Source: Spirochaetaceae bacterium
GTDB lineage: Bacteria > Spirochaetota > Spirochaetia > Treponematales > Breznakiellaceae
Reading direction: 5' to 3'
NCBI GenBank assembly: GCA_031265535.1
Contig: JAISCO010000248.1
Coordinates: 1-8,276 of the forward strand
DNA length: 8,276 bases
Position numbers and translations under genes: made by a program. The notes under the pieces were generated by a model. The model was not told the DNA's origin. It searched no databases and worked only from the letters and a program-made list of their open reading frames with translations. Positions 1 to 6,033 of this stretch are shown here, in pieces. Each line of letters opens with the position of its first letter. Positions within the stretch are counted from its first letter, which is position 1.

Positions 1-246
1 GTATTTTGTCAGTGTCTGAGCTATGTAATTTTGACGGGACTTGGGTTGACCGAAAGTAAGGGAATATGGGGAAAGTTTACCGGATGGCTAAGGGTAGTTC
101 GGACGAAGTATCCGCCTATCTGGGTGAGGAAACAGGTAATTTCGGAGGATTTTCACCGATATTTACCTAAAATGAAGCATATGAGGGTATTTGGGAATAT
201 TATGAAGTCCATGCGTACTGATGCTTTTCTCTATAAAACTGCCTAA
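1..246 (+). other. Unassigned left-edge region, open frame
   Basis: I cannot assign a gene here. One plus-strand frame is open from the window edge to a TAA at 244-246 (81 codons, first ATG at 31). It encodes a basic, low-acid peptide with no motif I recognise and no convincing ribosome-binding site. A second frame (ATG at 66, stop at 168-170) gives a 34-residue peptide containing RMAKGSSDEVSAYL, which faintly resembles the helix of four-helix-bundle (23S-intervening-sequence) proteins. The match is too short to call. The region lies directly beyond the point where the PIN toxin reading frame breaks, so it may be remnant DNA from a rearrangement. It could equally be the 3' end of a gene starting outside the window. 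Confidence 0.15.
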
Positions 247-257
247 AATCTTGCGAC

Positions 258-434
258 TCACAAGTTATATTCTTTTTGTGTAATATAATAAATATCAGTT
301 ATTGCCGAAGCGGAAACATAGCTTTCAATTATTTCCTTTTCAGATAAGACAATAATCTTTGCGGCATCCTGGCAATAAGGTTGCCTATTTAACAATACAT
401 CAAGTACGATATTGGTGTCAATTAATGCTTTCAT
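258..434 (-). pseudogene. Truncated PIN-domain toxin (VapC-like), C-terminal half missing
   Basis: This is the N-terminal part of a PIN-domain ribonuclease of the VapC-like toxin type, which in intact form cleaves RNA and is held inactive by its antitoxin. The start MKALIDTNIVLDVLLNRQP is the canonical first strand and helix, with acidic residue Asp7. ASAITDIYYI (residues 42-51) supplies a second acidic position, Asp47. The frame then stops after 58 residues, whereas PIN proteins are usually about 130-150 aa. The C-terminal acidic cluster (typically W.DFEDA..) is absent, and I found no continuation in other frames of 1-257. I chose the ATG at 432-434 over the upstream ATG at 467 because it gives the clean PIN N-terminus. 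A GGAAAGG-like site lies about 10 bases upstream. The gene overlaps the antitoxin ORF by 17 bp. It is probably a non-functional remnant. Confidence 0.8.
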
Positions 435-681
435 ACTTTTGCAACCTTTCCAATCGTATGTCCTCAAGGGAAATATTAGAAAATTGAATAGTGCCTATCA
501 ACGATTGTGTGATAGATCCGGGTAACATTTCATTAATCATTTGTCTGGTTACATGAGGTTTTTCTTCTTTTTTATTAACCGGCAATATTATTATTTCTAT
601 ATCTTTATTCCGGAATGATTTTGGCAACGGAAATAATGTTTCCAGCGTTTTACTGTCAATAATCTTTCTTAATGCTTCCAT
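418..681 (-). CDS. Putative antitoxin of a PIN toxin pair
   Basis: A small protein of 87 aa whose stop overlaps the PIN toxin start by 17 bp (ATG...TGA overlap), the classic order and coupling of a type II toxin-antitoxin operon with the antitoxin first. The N-terminus (residues 1-35) has a hydrophobic strand, IEIIILPV at about 28-35, preceded by LPKSFRNKD, as in short antitoxins that dimerise and bind DNA. The middle is Lys/Glu-rich and probably disordered. The C-terminus (SLEDIRLERLQKYESIN) would be the toxin-binding helix. This resembles uncharacterised antitoxins paired with PIN proteins in Treponema, but I cannot name a formal family. The start is supported by a GGGGA site 6 bases before the ATG. 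The partner toxin is truncated, so this may now be an orphan antitoxin or a repressor of its own promoter. Confidence 0.7.
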   Translation of the reverse strand: MEALRKIIDSKTLETLFPLPKSFRNKDIEIIILPVNKKEEKPHVTRQMINEMLPGSITQSLIGTIQFSNISLEDIRLERLQKYESIN

Positions 682-696
682 AATTTATCCCCAAAT

Positions 697-702
697 ATTT
701 TA
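697..702 (-). promoter_or_regulatory. Candidate -10 box of the antitoxin operon
   Basis: TAAAAT on the minus strand, placed so that transcription would start about 9 bases before the antitoxin ATG and still include part of the GGGGA ribosome site (688-692). The expected -35 position (720-725, CAATAC) is a poor match and lies inside the 714-749 palindrome. The call rests on the -10 alone and on its similarity to the TAAAAT boxes elsewhere in the window. Confidence 0.35.
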
Positions 703-713
703 CCTACAATATT

Positions 714-749
714 TCGCCAGTATTGTATGGTAGCATACAATACTGGCGA
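714..749. repeat. Perfect 16-bp inverted repeat, candidate operator
   Basis: Two perfectly complementary 16-base arms (714-729 and 734-749, core CGCCAGTATTGTATG) flank a 4-base spacer, GTAG. It lies 33 bp upstream of the antitoxin start and overlaps its expected -35 region. That suits an autoregulatory operator, since toxin-antitoxin operons commonly repress themselves through palindromes. No T-run follows on either strand, so an intrinsic terminator is less likely. It could also be a small mobile or REP-like palindrome. Confidence 0.6.
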
Positions 750-756
750 TGGTAAA

Positions 757-788
757 CGGCGGGTTTTTCGGTCACGAAAAACCCGCCG
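757..788 (-). terminator. Strong hairpin downstream of polA, possible terminator
   Basis: A perfect 14-bp stem (757-770 with 775-788, arm CGGCGGGTTTTTCG) closes a 4-base loop. It begins 79 bp past the polA stop codon in the direction of transcription. The minus-strand tail after the stem is only TTTACC, so it is not a textbook U-tract terminator, but it is the most stable structure after the operon. The arm CCGCC at 783-787 can also pair with GGCGG at 792-796, giving a mutually exclusive second hairpin. Confidence 0.45.
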
Positions 789-866
789 GCAGGCGGCAGC
801 CTTTTACGGCGCGGTATTAGACTCCACTGCGAATAAAATTCAGAATTGCTGATATGAAAACCGGAA

Positions 867-3689
867 TCAGTGAAAACTGCCCCAGCGCTTGCCTGTTTCC
901 GTAGTAACCCGCAGAGGCACGGAAAGTACGGCCGCTTTTTCCATAACACCCCGGACAATCTGCGCCGTTTCTATAGCATCCGCTTCAGGGCCTTCGAGAA
1001 TAAGCTCGTCATGTACTTGTAACAAAAGCCGCCAGCGCTTGCCGGGATCGCGCCCCTCATTCAATCCGGTGAGCGCCTTATCCAGGTCTATCATAGCCCG
1101 CTTCACTATATCGGCGGCTGTTCCTTGTATAGGGGTATTTACGGCAATGCGTTCGGCGGCTGCTTTTTCGGTTTTGTTGGGCGAATTTATCGTTGGTATC
1201 ATGCGCCGCCGTCCAAAAAGTGTCGATACATAACCGGTTTTTTCGGCTCCTTCTATAATACTGTTAAGCAGTTCTCGAACGCCGCTGTACGTCTTAAAAT
1301 AAGTATCAATGAACAGAGTCGCTTCCGTACGGCTTAGGCCCATCTCGTCGGCAAGCCTGAAGGCGCTCATACCGTACATCACGCCAAAATTTATAACTTT
1401 GGCCATACGCCGCTGGGAAGAATCAACCTGATCCTCCCTAATGCCGAATATACGCGCCGCTGTTTCCGCGTGAATATCCTTGCCGGAGTTAAAAGCCTCT
1501 GTAAGCGCGGCGTCTTTAGAAAGATGCGCCAGAACAACCAACTCAATTTGACTATAGTCGCCGGAAATAAGCATCATCCCGGGCGAAGCTACAAAAGCCT
1601 CGCGGATACGCCGTCCTTCCTCGTCCCTGACCGGAATATTCTGTAAATTCGGATCGCGGCTCGAAAGACGGCCAGTTGCGGTGCCATTTTGGATAAAGCT
1701 GGTATGAACGCGCCCGCTGCCGTCGGCAATTGCGGGAAGAACATCGACATAAGTTGATTTTAGTTTACTCAAAGCGCGGTGACGCAGAATAAGTTCCGGC
1801 ACACGGTCGGTGCGGGCAAGTTCGTTAAGCACAGCCATATCGGTCGAATAGCCGGTTTTTGTTTTCTTGCCCCGCTTGAGCCCCCGCTCGTCAAAAAGTA
1901 CCTGCTGTAGTTGCCTGGGGGACGAAAGATTAAACTCGTGCCCGACAATTTTCCATGTTTCCGCCTGGATCCAGTCTATGTCGGCGCCAAGTTCCGCGCC
2001 ATAAGTCCGCAGCGCGGGGATTTCTATTTTAATCCCGACACACTCCATCTCCGCCAAAATCGGCACTAACGGCATCTCCAGCGTGTAGAACAATGCTTCT
2101 ACTCCGGTTTCTTTTAGTTTCTTTGTAAAAATTTTTTTGATGCGAAGGCAAATATCGGCGCTCTCTGCCGAATAAGCGCAGGCGGTTTCCAGCGGTGTTT
2201 CGTGGAACAATCCGCCTTTGGGGACAATCGAAAAGTAACTTACAGCCTCGTAGTTCAAATGATCGTTGGCAAGAGCCGCAAGCGTGTAACTGGAACGCTC
2301 AGGGACAAAAAGCCACGCGGCAATCATAGTATCGTAGATCGCGCAATTCCAGCGTGGAAGCCCCCACGCCCGTGTAACTTCATAATCGAACTTTGCGTTA
2401 TGCGATACTACCATAATATCGGGATTGTCCAATAATGGCGCAAGTATGGCAAAAACAGCGTCCGGCGGCAGACAACGCCGGTCCCGGTCGGCAGACGCGG
2501 GACCGTGGAGGGCCAACGGTATGTAAACCGCTTCGTTGATCTGTACAGCAAGCGATATACCGACCAGCTTGGCGCGCCAATCATCCGGCGAATCGGTCTC
2601 GAATCTAAGCGCAAAATATTTCTGCGCCCTTGCCCGCGCGAGAAAATCATCCAGTTCCTGTAAATCAAGGATAACACGGTAATTACCCGCCTTTTCGCCG
2701 GGCGCATCCGGCGCGCTGTCAATTACAGCGGGAGCGGATCTCACGGCGAACTCCACGCCTGTTTCGGGTTTCGGAGAAGTAGAGCCGCTTTCGAGCTCTT
2801 TTGCCAAAGACGGAATGTTTTCGCTGATAAGAAAGGCTGCCCCCGCCTTACGGTCAAGATTATAAATATTTAAATCGTCTATACATTCAAACGGCATCGG
2901 CACATCACAGCACAAAGTTATCAATTTTTTAGAAAGATAGGCGCTTTCTTTTCCAACCGCAAGTCTTTTTGCTGTAGCGCCTTCGATAGAGGCAAGATTC
3001 TGATAAATTCCGTCTAAAGAGCCATAACGGGACAATAATTTTAACGCTGTTTTACCACCAATTCCACTTACACCCGGAACATTATCCGAGACATCGCCCG
3101 TTAATGACAGCAAATCCAGAATTTGTTCCGGCGAAACACCCCATTCAGTGTGTACTTCATCCGCGCTCATAGTTTCGTAACGCAGTTTGCCATGTAAATC
3201 TTGCTGTTTGGTGGAAGAACTTGACTTTAATGGTCTAAGTTGAAAAATATTACCGCCCACAAGCTGCAATAAATCTTTGTCAGAGGAAACAATATAACAG
3301 GGACGCCCCTCGTTGCGGCATTTTTTAGCCAGCGTAGCTATAATATCGTCCGCCTCGAAACCGTCAACCTTTAATAGCGGGATTTTAAGAGCGTTAAGAA
3401 AAGTTTCAACAAGCGGAACCTGGTCGTGTAAATCGTCCGGGGCTTTTTGGCGCTGAGCCTTATACTGCGGAAACAGTTTGTGACGAAAAGTCGCGGTACG
3501 CGAATCGAAAGCGGCGGCAATAAAACAAATCTCGCTTCCTTCCAACAGCGAAATAAGCGTCCGTGAAAAGCCAAACAGCGCCGATATATTCTTGCCGTCT
3601 TTATTACGAAGCGGACGGGAAATGAACGCAAAATATGAACGGTAAATCAGCGCGTAGGCGTCAATAAGATAAAGAGCATTGTTATTCAT
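867..3689 (-). CDS. polA: DNA polymerase I
   Basis: Family A DNA polymerase, 940 aa (E. coli 928), for gap filling, Okazaki fragment maturation and repair. The 5' nuclease domain (about 1-290) shows LYLIDAYALIYRSYF (Asp10), FDSRTATFRH (Asp62), FEADD (Glu112, Asp114, Asp115), SSDKD (Asp137, Asp139) and the helix-three-turn-helix LTGDVSDNVPGVSGIGGKTA. A Pro/Ser-rich linker (about 301-335) follows. The 3'-5' exonuclease-like domain (about 336-530) is recognisable, but two metal-ligand positions look lost: Arg362 for Asp355 and Ser510 for Asp501 (E. coli numbering). Glu364, Asp435 and Tyr506 are kept. The polymerase domain has motif A SGDYSQIEL (Asp711), motif B RRMAKVINFGVMYG (Arg760, Lys764, Phe768, Tyr772) and motif C QVHDELILE (His893, Asp894). 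Motif A has Val718 where Arg is usual. The start lies 5 bases after the fliG stop without a strong ribosome site, implying translational coupling. Confidence 0.97.
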   Translation of the reverse strand: MNNNALYLIDAYALIYRSYFAFISRPLRNKDGKNISALFGFSRTLISLLEGSEICFIAAAFDSRTATFRHKLFPQYKAQRQKAPDDLHDQVPLVETFLNALKIPLLKVDGFEADDIIATLAKKCRNEGRPCYIVSSDKDLLQLVGGNIFQLRPLKSSSSTKQQDLHGKLRYETMSADEVHTEWGVSPEQILDLLSLTGDVSDNVPGVSGIGGKTALKLLSRYGSLDGIYQNLASIEGATAKRLAVGKESAYLSKKLITLCCDVPMPFECIDDLNIYNLDRKAGAAFLISENIPSLAKELESGSTSPKPETGVEFAVRSAPAVIDSAPDAPGEKAGNYRVILDLQELDDFLARARAQKYFALRFETDSPDDWRAKLVGISLAVQINEAVYIPLALHGPASADRDRRCLPPDAVFAILAPLLDNPDIMVVSHNAKFDYEVTRAWGLPRWNCAIYDTMIAAWLFVPERSSYTLAALANDHLNYEAVSYFSIVPKGGLFHETPLETACAYSAESADICLRIKKIFTKKLKETGVEALFYTLEMPLVPILAEMECVGIKIEIPALRTYGAELGADIDWIQAETWKIVGHEFNLSSPRQLQQVLFDERGLKRGKKTKTGYSTDMAVLNELARTDRVPELILRHRALSKLKSTYVDVLPAIADGSGRVHTSFIQNGTATGRLSSRDPNLQNIPVRDEEGRRIREAFVASPGMMLISGDYSQIELVVLAHLSKDAALTEAFNSGKDIHAETAARIFGIREDQVDSSQRRMAKVINFGVMYGMSAFRLADEMGLSRTEATLFIDTYFKTYSGVRELLNSIIEGAEKTGYVSTLFGRRRMIPTINSPNKTEKAAAERIAVNTPIQGTAADIVKRAMIDLDKALTGLNEGRDPGKRWRLLLQVHDELILEGPEADAIETAQIVRGVMEKAAVLSVPLRVTTETGKRWGSFH

Positions 3690-3694
3690 AAAAA

Positions 3695-4888
3695 CTAATT
3701 AACCAACTCATCGTCAATCATAAGTATCTGCCCGTGTTCACGTTCGTCACGGAACCAGTCCATAAACATTTTTATAGCGGCGTCGGAATCACGCTTTGGC
3801 AAGGGACCCATAAAACTGACCTCGTCCTGTATTTCGGCGCGGCGGCGTGGGGAGACGTTAGAAAGAATTTTTTCCGCAAACATATCTTTTTGACCCTTTA
3901 CAAGACGCGCAATATCCTGAGAACTCATGGCGTGGAGTTTTTGCTGAATAGGTTTATCATCCGCTTTAATCACATCATCAAGCGTGTACAAACGTTCTTT
4001 AAGCTCAACGCTAAGATCGGGGTCTTCATCATATAAATCGTTCAGGATTCTATCGCCAAAAGAAACGGCCGAATGTTTTAGGATAGCCGCCAGCGCCCCT
4101 ACGCCGTCAACATCGCTTGTAGCCGCGCTTCCGATTTTTCGCGCTTTTTCGCGCAAAGCCGCCGCCGTTTTTTCCAAAGCTTCAGGTGAAATTTTACCAA
4201 GCCGCCCTATACGGCGCACAGTTTCAATCTGCCACTCCGCTTCCGCGCAGGCAAGCGTCTGGGCTGCCAGTTTAGGATTTATTCTTGAAAGAATCATCGC
4301 TCCTGCGGCCGGAAGCTCGTCCCGCAGCAGCATTGCTATCTGTTCGCCGGAAAAATCCTCTAAAAAACTAAAAGAAGTTTCCCGCGCACCCGGTACGGAA
4401 CGGCGCAAAAAAGCCTCGCCCTTTTCCGGCCCGAAAGCGGCGTATAGAAGCCGCCGCGCTTCTTCCAGTCCACCGGACGCGCCCCCGTAAGACAACGATG
4501 AAGAAAGAAGCCCCTGAAATTCGGCAAAAACTTCAGCCGCCTCCTCTTTTGTTATGCCTTTAATTGAGGCAATTTCACGGGATATGAGCTCAACTTGATC
4601 CTCGCCCAGATTCGCGAGCACCTTGGCCGCCTGATCCGGCCCTATCAGAATAAGAAACTTTGCGACTTTTCGCGGACGGGCGTCTTTGTTAGGTTCAGAT
4701 TCGATATTTTTGGATTGACCGTCAAGAAACGAACTGTACGGGATTTTGGCAAAAGCCTCTGCCTTTACCCGCCATCCGCCGCTGTCTGCCGCCGCGTCTT
4801 CCATTTTTACCGGTTTAGTTTCCTTTGGCAAGACATCTCCTGTACTACGTTTGTATGCATCCAGTTTTCGCTTCATTTCAATGTCCAT
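3695..4888 (-). CDS. fliG: FliG-like flagellar motor switch protein (FliG1-type paralogue)
   Basis: A 397-aa member of the FliG family, the cytoplasmic rotor protein that couples the flagellar stator to the MS ring and sets rotation direction. An unusual 70-residue charged N-terminal extension precedes the FliG N domain (RKVAKFLILIGPDQAAKVLANL, from about 73). The middle domain is seen at LEDFSGEQIAMLLRDELPAAGAMILSRI (176-203). There the normally invariant EHPQ reads ELPA (191-194). The C-terminal domain (about 262-395) aligns with the torque helix: Arg348, Asp355 and Glu356 match E. coli Arg281, Asp288 and Asp289, and the MGP turn follows at 360-362. Spirochaetes carry two FliG proteins, and the altered EHPQ suggests the specialised FliG1 type rather than the main rotor copy. 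Start at ATG 4888, with a TAAAAT -10 only 5 bases upstream. Met5 (4876) is an alternative. It is the first gene of an operon with polA. Confidence 0.85.
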   Translation of the reverse strand: MDIEMKRKLDAYKRSTGDVLPKETKPVKMEDAAADSGGWRVKAEAFAKIPYSSFLDGQSKNIESEPNKDARPRKVAKFLILIGPDQAAKVLANLGEDQVELISREIASIKGITKEEAAEVFAEFQGLLSSSLSYGGASGGLEEARRLLYAAFGPEKGEAFLRRSVPGARETSFSFLEDFSGEQIAMLLRDELPAAGAMILSRINPKLAAQTLACAEAEWQIETVRRIGRLGKISPEALEKTAAALREKARKIGSAATSDVDGVGALAAILKHSAVSFGDRILNDLYDEDPDLSVELKERLYTLDDVIKADDKPIQQKLHAMSSQDIARLVKGQKDMFAEKILSNVSPRRRAEIQDEVSFMGPLPKRDSDAAIKMFMDWFRDEREHGQILMIDDELVN

Positions 4889-4893
4889 TATTT

Positions 4894-4922
4894 ATTTTAG
4901 CAGATGCCCCCCTTAACCGCAA
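4894..4922 (-). promoter_or_regulatory. Promoter of the fliG-polA operon, leaderless arrangement
   Basis: Minus-strand TTGCGG (4917-4922), a 17-bp spacer and TAAAAT (4894-4899), with TGC directly before the -10 forming an extended -10 (TGCTAAAAT). Only 5 bases (AAATA) separate the -10 from the fliG ATG, so transcription should begin at or next to the start codon. The G-rich stretch AAGGGGGG is 18 bases from the ATG, too far for a normal ribosome site, and lies within the spacer. Confidence 0.6.
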
Positions 4923-4923
4923 G

Positions 4924-4945
4924 CCCGCCATTTGCCCGCCATTTG
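4924..4945. repeat. 11-bp tandem direct repeat
   Basis: CCCGCCATTTG occurs twice with no spacing, just upstream of the -35 box of the fliG-polA promoter. It could be replication slippage or a paired regulator site. The sequence alone does not decide. Confidence 0.5.
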
Positions 4946-4991
4946 CCATGGAGGCACATGCGCTCCGCGCCGGCATCCCGGAAGCAGGGTT

Positions 4992-5026
4992 CCAACCTCT
5001 GCCTTTGCTAAGGCAAGGGCGGTTGG
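4992..5026. repeat. Nested inverted repeat
   Basis: An outer pair CCAACC (4992-4997) with GGTTGG (5021-5026) encloses a perfect inner hairpin TGCCTT-TGCT-AAGGCA (5000-5015). No T-run follows, and both neighbouring genes point away from it, so it is not in terminator position. It is probably an interspersed intergenic palindrome. Confidence 0.45.
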
Positions 5027-5158
5027 CATACGCGCCCGTCAGCCCTTTTACCTTTTCCTTTTTATTTAGCATGGCGGCGGAGCGGTCTTCACTTCGATAG
5101 CGGCGTTCAAAGTTTCGTCATTTGTTATGGATGCGACCTGTCCTCCTGTCCATTTTTC

Positions 5159-5175
5159 ATTGCTAATTGCTAATT
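5159..5175 (+). repeat. GCTAATT-type repeat, copy in inverted orientation to 7875-7891
   Basis: ATTGCTAATTGCTAATT at this position matches the reverse complement of 7875-7891 at 16 of 17 bases. Both copies lie in spacers beside pyrimidine- or purine-rich runs. Confidence 0.5.
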
Positions 5176-5206
5176 CTTAACTGTTCCTTTTTCCTTTTTA
5201 CTTAAC

Positions 5207-5235
5207 TTTAACTTACCGGCAAGTTCCGCTAAAAT
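5207..5235 (+). promoter_or_regulatory. Promoter of the leader ORF / LRR gene
   Basis: TTTAAC (5207-5212), a 17-bp spacer and TAAAAT (5230-5235). Six bases after the -10 comes GTGATGAAC at 5242, so the predicted start site coincides with the first codons of the leader ORF. The -35 is a weak match. The -10 and its context (GCTAAAATA...CGTGATGAAC) are almost repeated before the pseudouridine synthase gene. Confidence 0.5.
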
Positions 5236-5244
5236 AGAACCGTG

Positions 5245-5322
5245 ATGAACGGACGGGACAATATGTTGAACATAATCAGTGGACCATTCCGTATTGTGTA
5301 TTCGTTTTTGAGAGGAATATGA
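5245..5322 (+). CDS. Small leader ORF, 25 aa
   Basis: A 25-residue ORF (begins MNGRDNMLNIIS, ends VYSFLRGI) that I do not recognise. It starts with GTGATGAAC exactly where transcription is predicted to begin, and its TGA (5320-5322) lies 1 base before the ATG of the LRR protein gene. Its last codons contain the AGAGGA ribosome site (5311-5316) of that gene. The placement suggests a leader peptide whose translation could couple to or expose the downstream start. A GTG start at 5242 is an alternative. The residues are plausible for a peptide with a hydrophobic C-terminal half, but the ORF is short enough to arise by chance. Confidence 0.4.
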   Translation: MNGRDNMLNIISGPFRIVYSFLRGI

Positions 5323-5323
5323 T

Positions 5324-5923
5324 ATGAACGTAAAAATTTCTTCGGTGCTCGTTTTGCTTGTTTTAGTGGGCGTTTCCTTGTGTGTTGCCCTGATTATCGA
5401 GTCGAGTGTTCCCAAGCCAAAGCACATTGCCGGGGATTTTGAGTATACCGTCAGCAGGCGCACGGTAACCATTACCGACTACATGGGAAGCGCGACGAAC
5501 GTAGCGATTCCCGTCCAGATCGCCGGTTTTCCCGTTACCGCCATTGGAGATTATGCGTTTGCCTACAACCAATTAACCGGCGTAACTATTCCTGACGGTG
5601 TTACCGCTATCGGGGATTCCGCGTTTGCCAACAACCTGTTAACCAGTGTAAGCATCCCTGATTCCGTAGCGATTATCGGAGACTATGCGTTTGGGAACAA
5701 CAACTTAACTAATCGTTTCACCCATGAATACACGTGTTTAATGCCGATTTTCCCAAACTCGCTAACCAGCGTAAGCATCCCCGCCAATGTCAAATTTTTG
5801 TATCTAAACAGGATTAGCTCGTTGCCTCCATTCCCAGGAAACTTGGCGGCTGTCTACATACGGGGCGGCAGCAAAGCGGGGACATATATATCCGGTGACG
5901 ACGAGAGGTGGAGGATGAAGTAG
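5324..5923 (+). CDS. BspA-type leucine-rich-repeat protein, secreted or membrane-anchored
   Basis: A 199-aa protein. Residues 1-27 form an N-terminal signal or anchor (Lys4, then LVLLVLVGVSLCVALII). Cys20 lies in VSLC, where Leu at -1 is a poor lipobox, so lipidation is doubtful. A short beta-rich lead (about 37-70, DFEYTVSRRTVTITDY) precedes BspA-type (LRR_5) repeats of 22 residues beginning at Ile74, Ile96 and Ile118, with the pattern IGDxAFxxNxLTxVxIPDxV. The third repeat is interrupted by about 17 unrelated residues (from Asn130, containing a Cys-Leu-Met-Pro stretch) before LTSVSIPANV resumes at 147. The end (AAVYIRGGSKAGTYISGDDERW) is the usual closing module of Treponema BspA proteins. 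Such proteins typically act at the cell surface in adhesion, but no ligand can be inferred. Start at ATG 5324, supported by AGAGGA 7 bases upstream. Confidence 0.85.
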   Translation: MNVKISSVLVLLVLVGVSLCVALIIESSVPKPKHIAGDFEYTVSRRTVTITDYMGSATNVAIPVQIAGFPVTAIGDYAFAYNQLTGVTIPDGVTAIGDSAFANNLLTSVSIPDSVAIIGDYAFGNNNLTNRFTHEYTCLMPIFPNSLTSVSIPANVKFLYLNRISSLPPFPGNLAAVYIRGGSKAGTYISGDDERWRMK

Positions 5924-5927
5924 GCGC

Positions 5928-5943
5928 GGAAACTGAAGTTTCC
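5928..5943. repeat. Short palindrome after the LRR gene, related to 6005-6033
   Basis: GGAAAC-TGAA-GTTTCC, 4 bases after the LRR stop codon. Its core AAACTGAAGTTT matches AAACTGAAATTT at 6014-6025 at 11 of 12 bases. It may act as a weak terminator (no T-run) or be one copy of a dispersed palindromic element. Confidence 0.4.
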
Positions 5944-6004
5944 AAACAACTCTAATTTAGAATGAATAGTGTTGACTAAGAGCAACTGTTATCTGTTAAC
6001 TGTG

Positions 6005-6033
6005 GCTGTTCCAAAACTGAAATTTTGAACAGC
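6005..6033. repeat. Bulged palindrome in spacer
   Basis: GCTGTTC (6005-6011) pairs with GAACAGC (6027-6033) and AAAA (6013-6016) with TTTT (6023-6026), giving an 11-bp stem with one bulged C around a CTGAAA loop. It shares its core with the 5928-5943 palindrome, which suggests a repeat family in this 200-base gene-free spacer (5924-6087). Confidence 0.5.

Larger units (their letters stand above)
4923..5206. other. Gene-free spacer between divergent transcription units
   Basis: About 280 bases without a credible gene. It holds a direct tandem repeat of CCCGCCATTTG (4924-4934 and 4935-4945), a nested inverted repeat (4992-5026), two pyrimidine-rich runs (about 5045-5063 and 5177-5217) and a GCTAATT-type repeat (5159-5175). 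A plus-strand open frame runs through 4825-5100, but it overlaps fliG antisense, has mixed low-complexity composition and resembles nothing. Confidence 0.6.

Noticed and set aside
66..170. Short peptide with RMAKGSSDEVSAYL, reminiscent of four-helix-bundle proteins
   Set aside because: It is only 34 residues, has a stop directly upstream and downstream, and the resemblance covers about 12 residues.
704..958. Minus-strand frame overlapping the polA 3' end
   Set aside because: It lies in a different frame over polA coding sequence and the hairpin region, with composition of a shadow frame.
3984..4490. Plus-strand 168-codon frame inside fliG
   Set aside because: It is antisense to a clearly coding gene and Ser/Ala/Arg-rich, as expected from the complement of Ala/Glu-rich codons.
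4825..5100. Plus-strand open frame of 91 codons
   Set aside because: It starts antisense within fliG, crosses the fliG promoter and a tandem repeat, and has no recognisable motif or ribosome site.
5381..5384. Lipoprotein lipobox at VSLC of the LRR protein
   Set aside because: Leu at -1 does not fit even relaxed spirochaete lipoboxes, and the hydrophobic run continues past the Cys, favouring an anchor or ordinary signal peptide.
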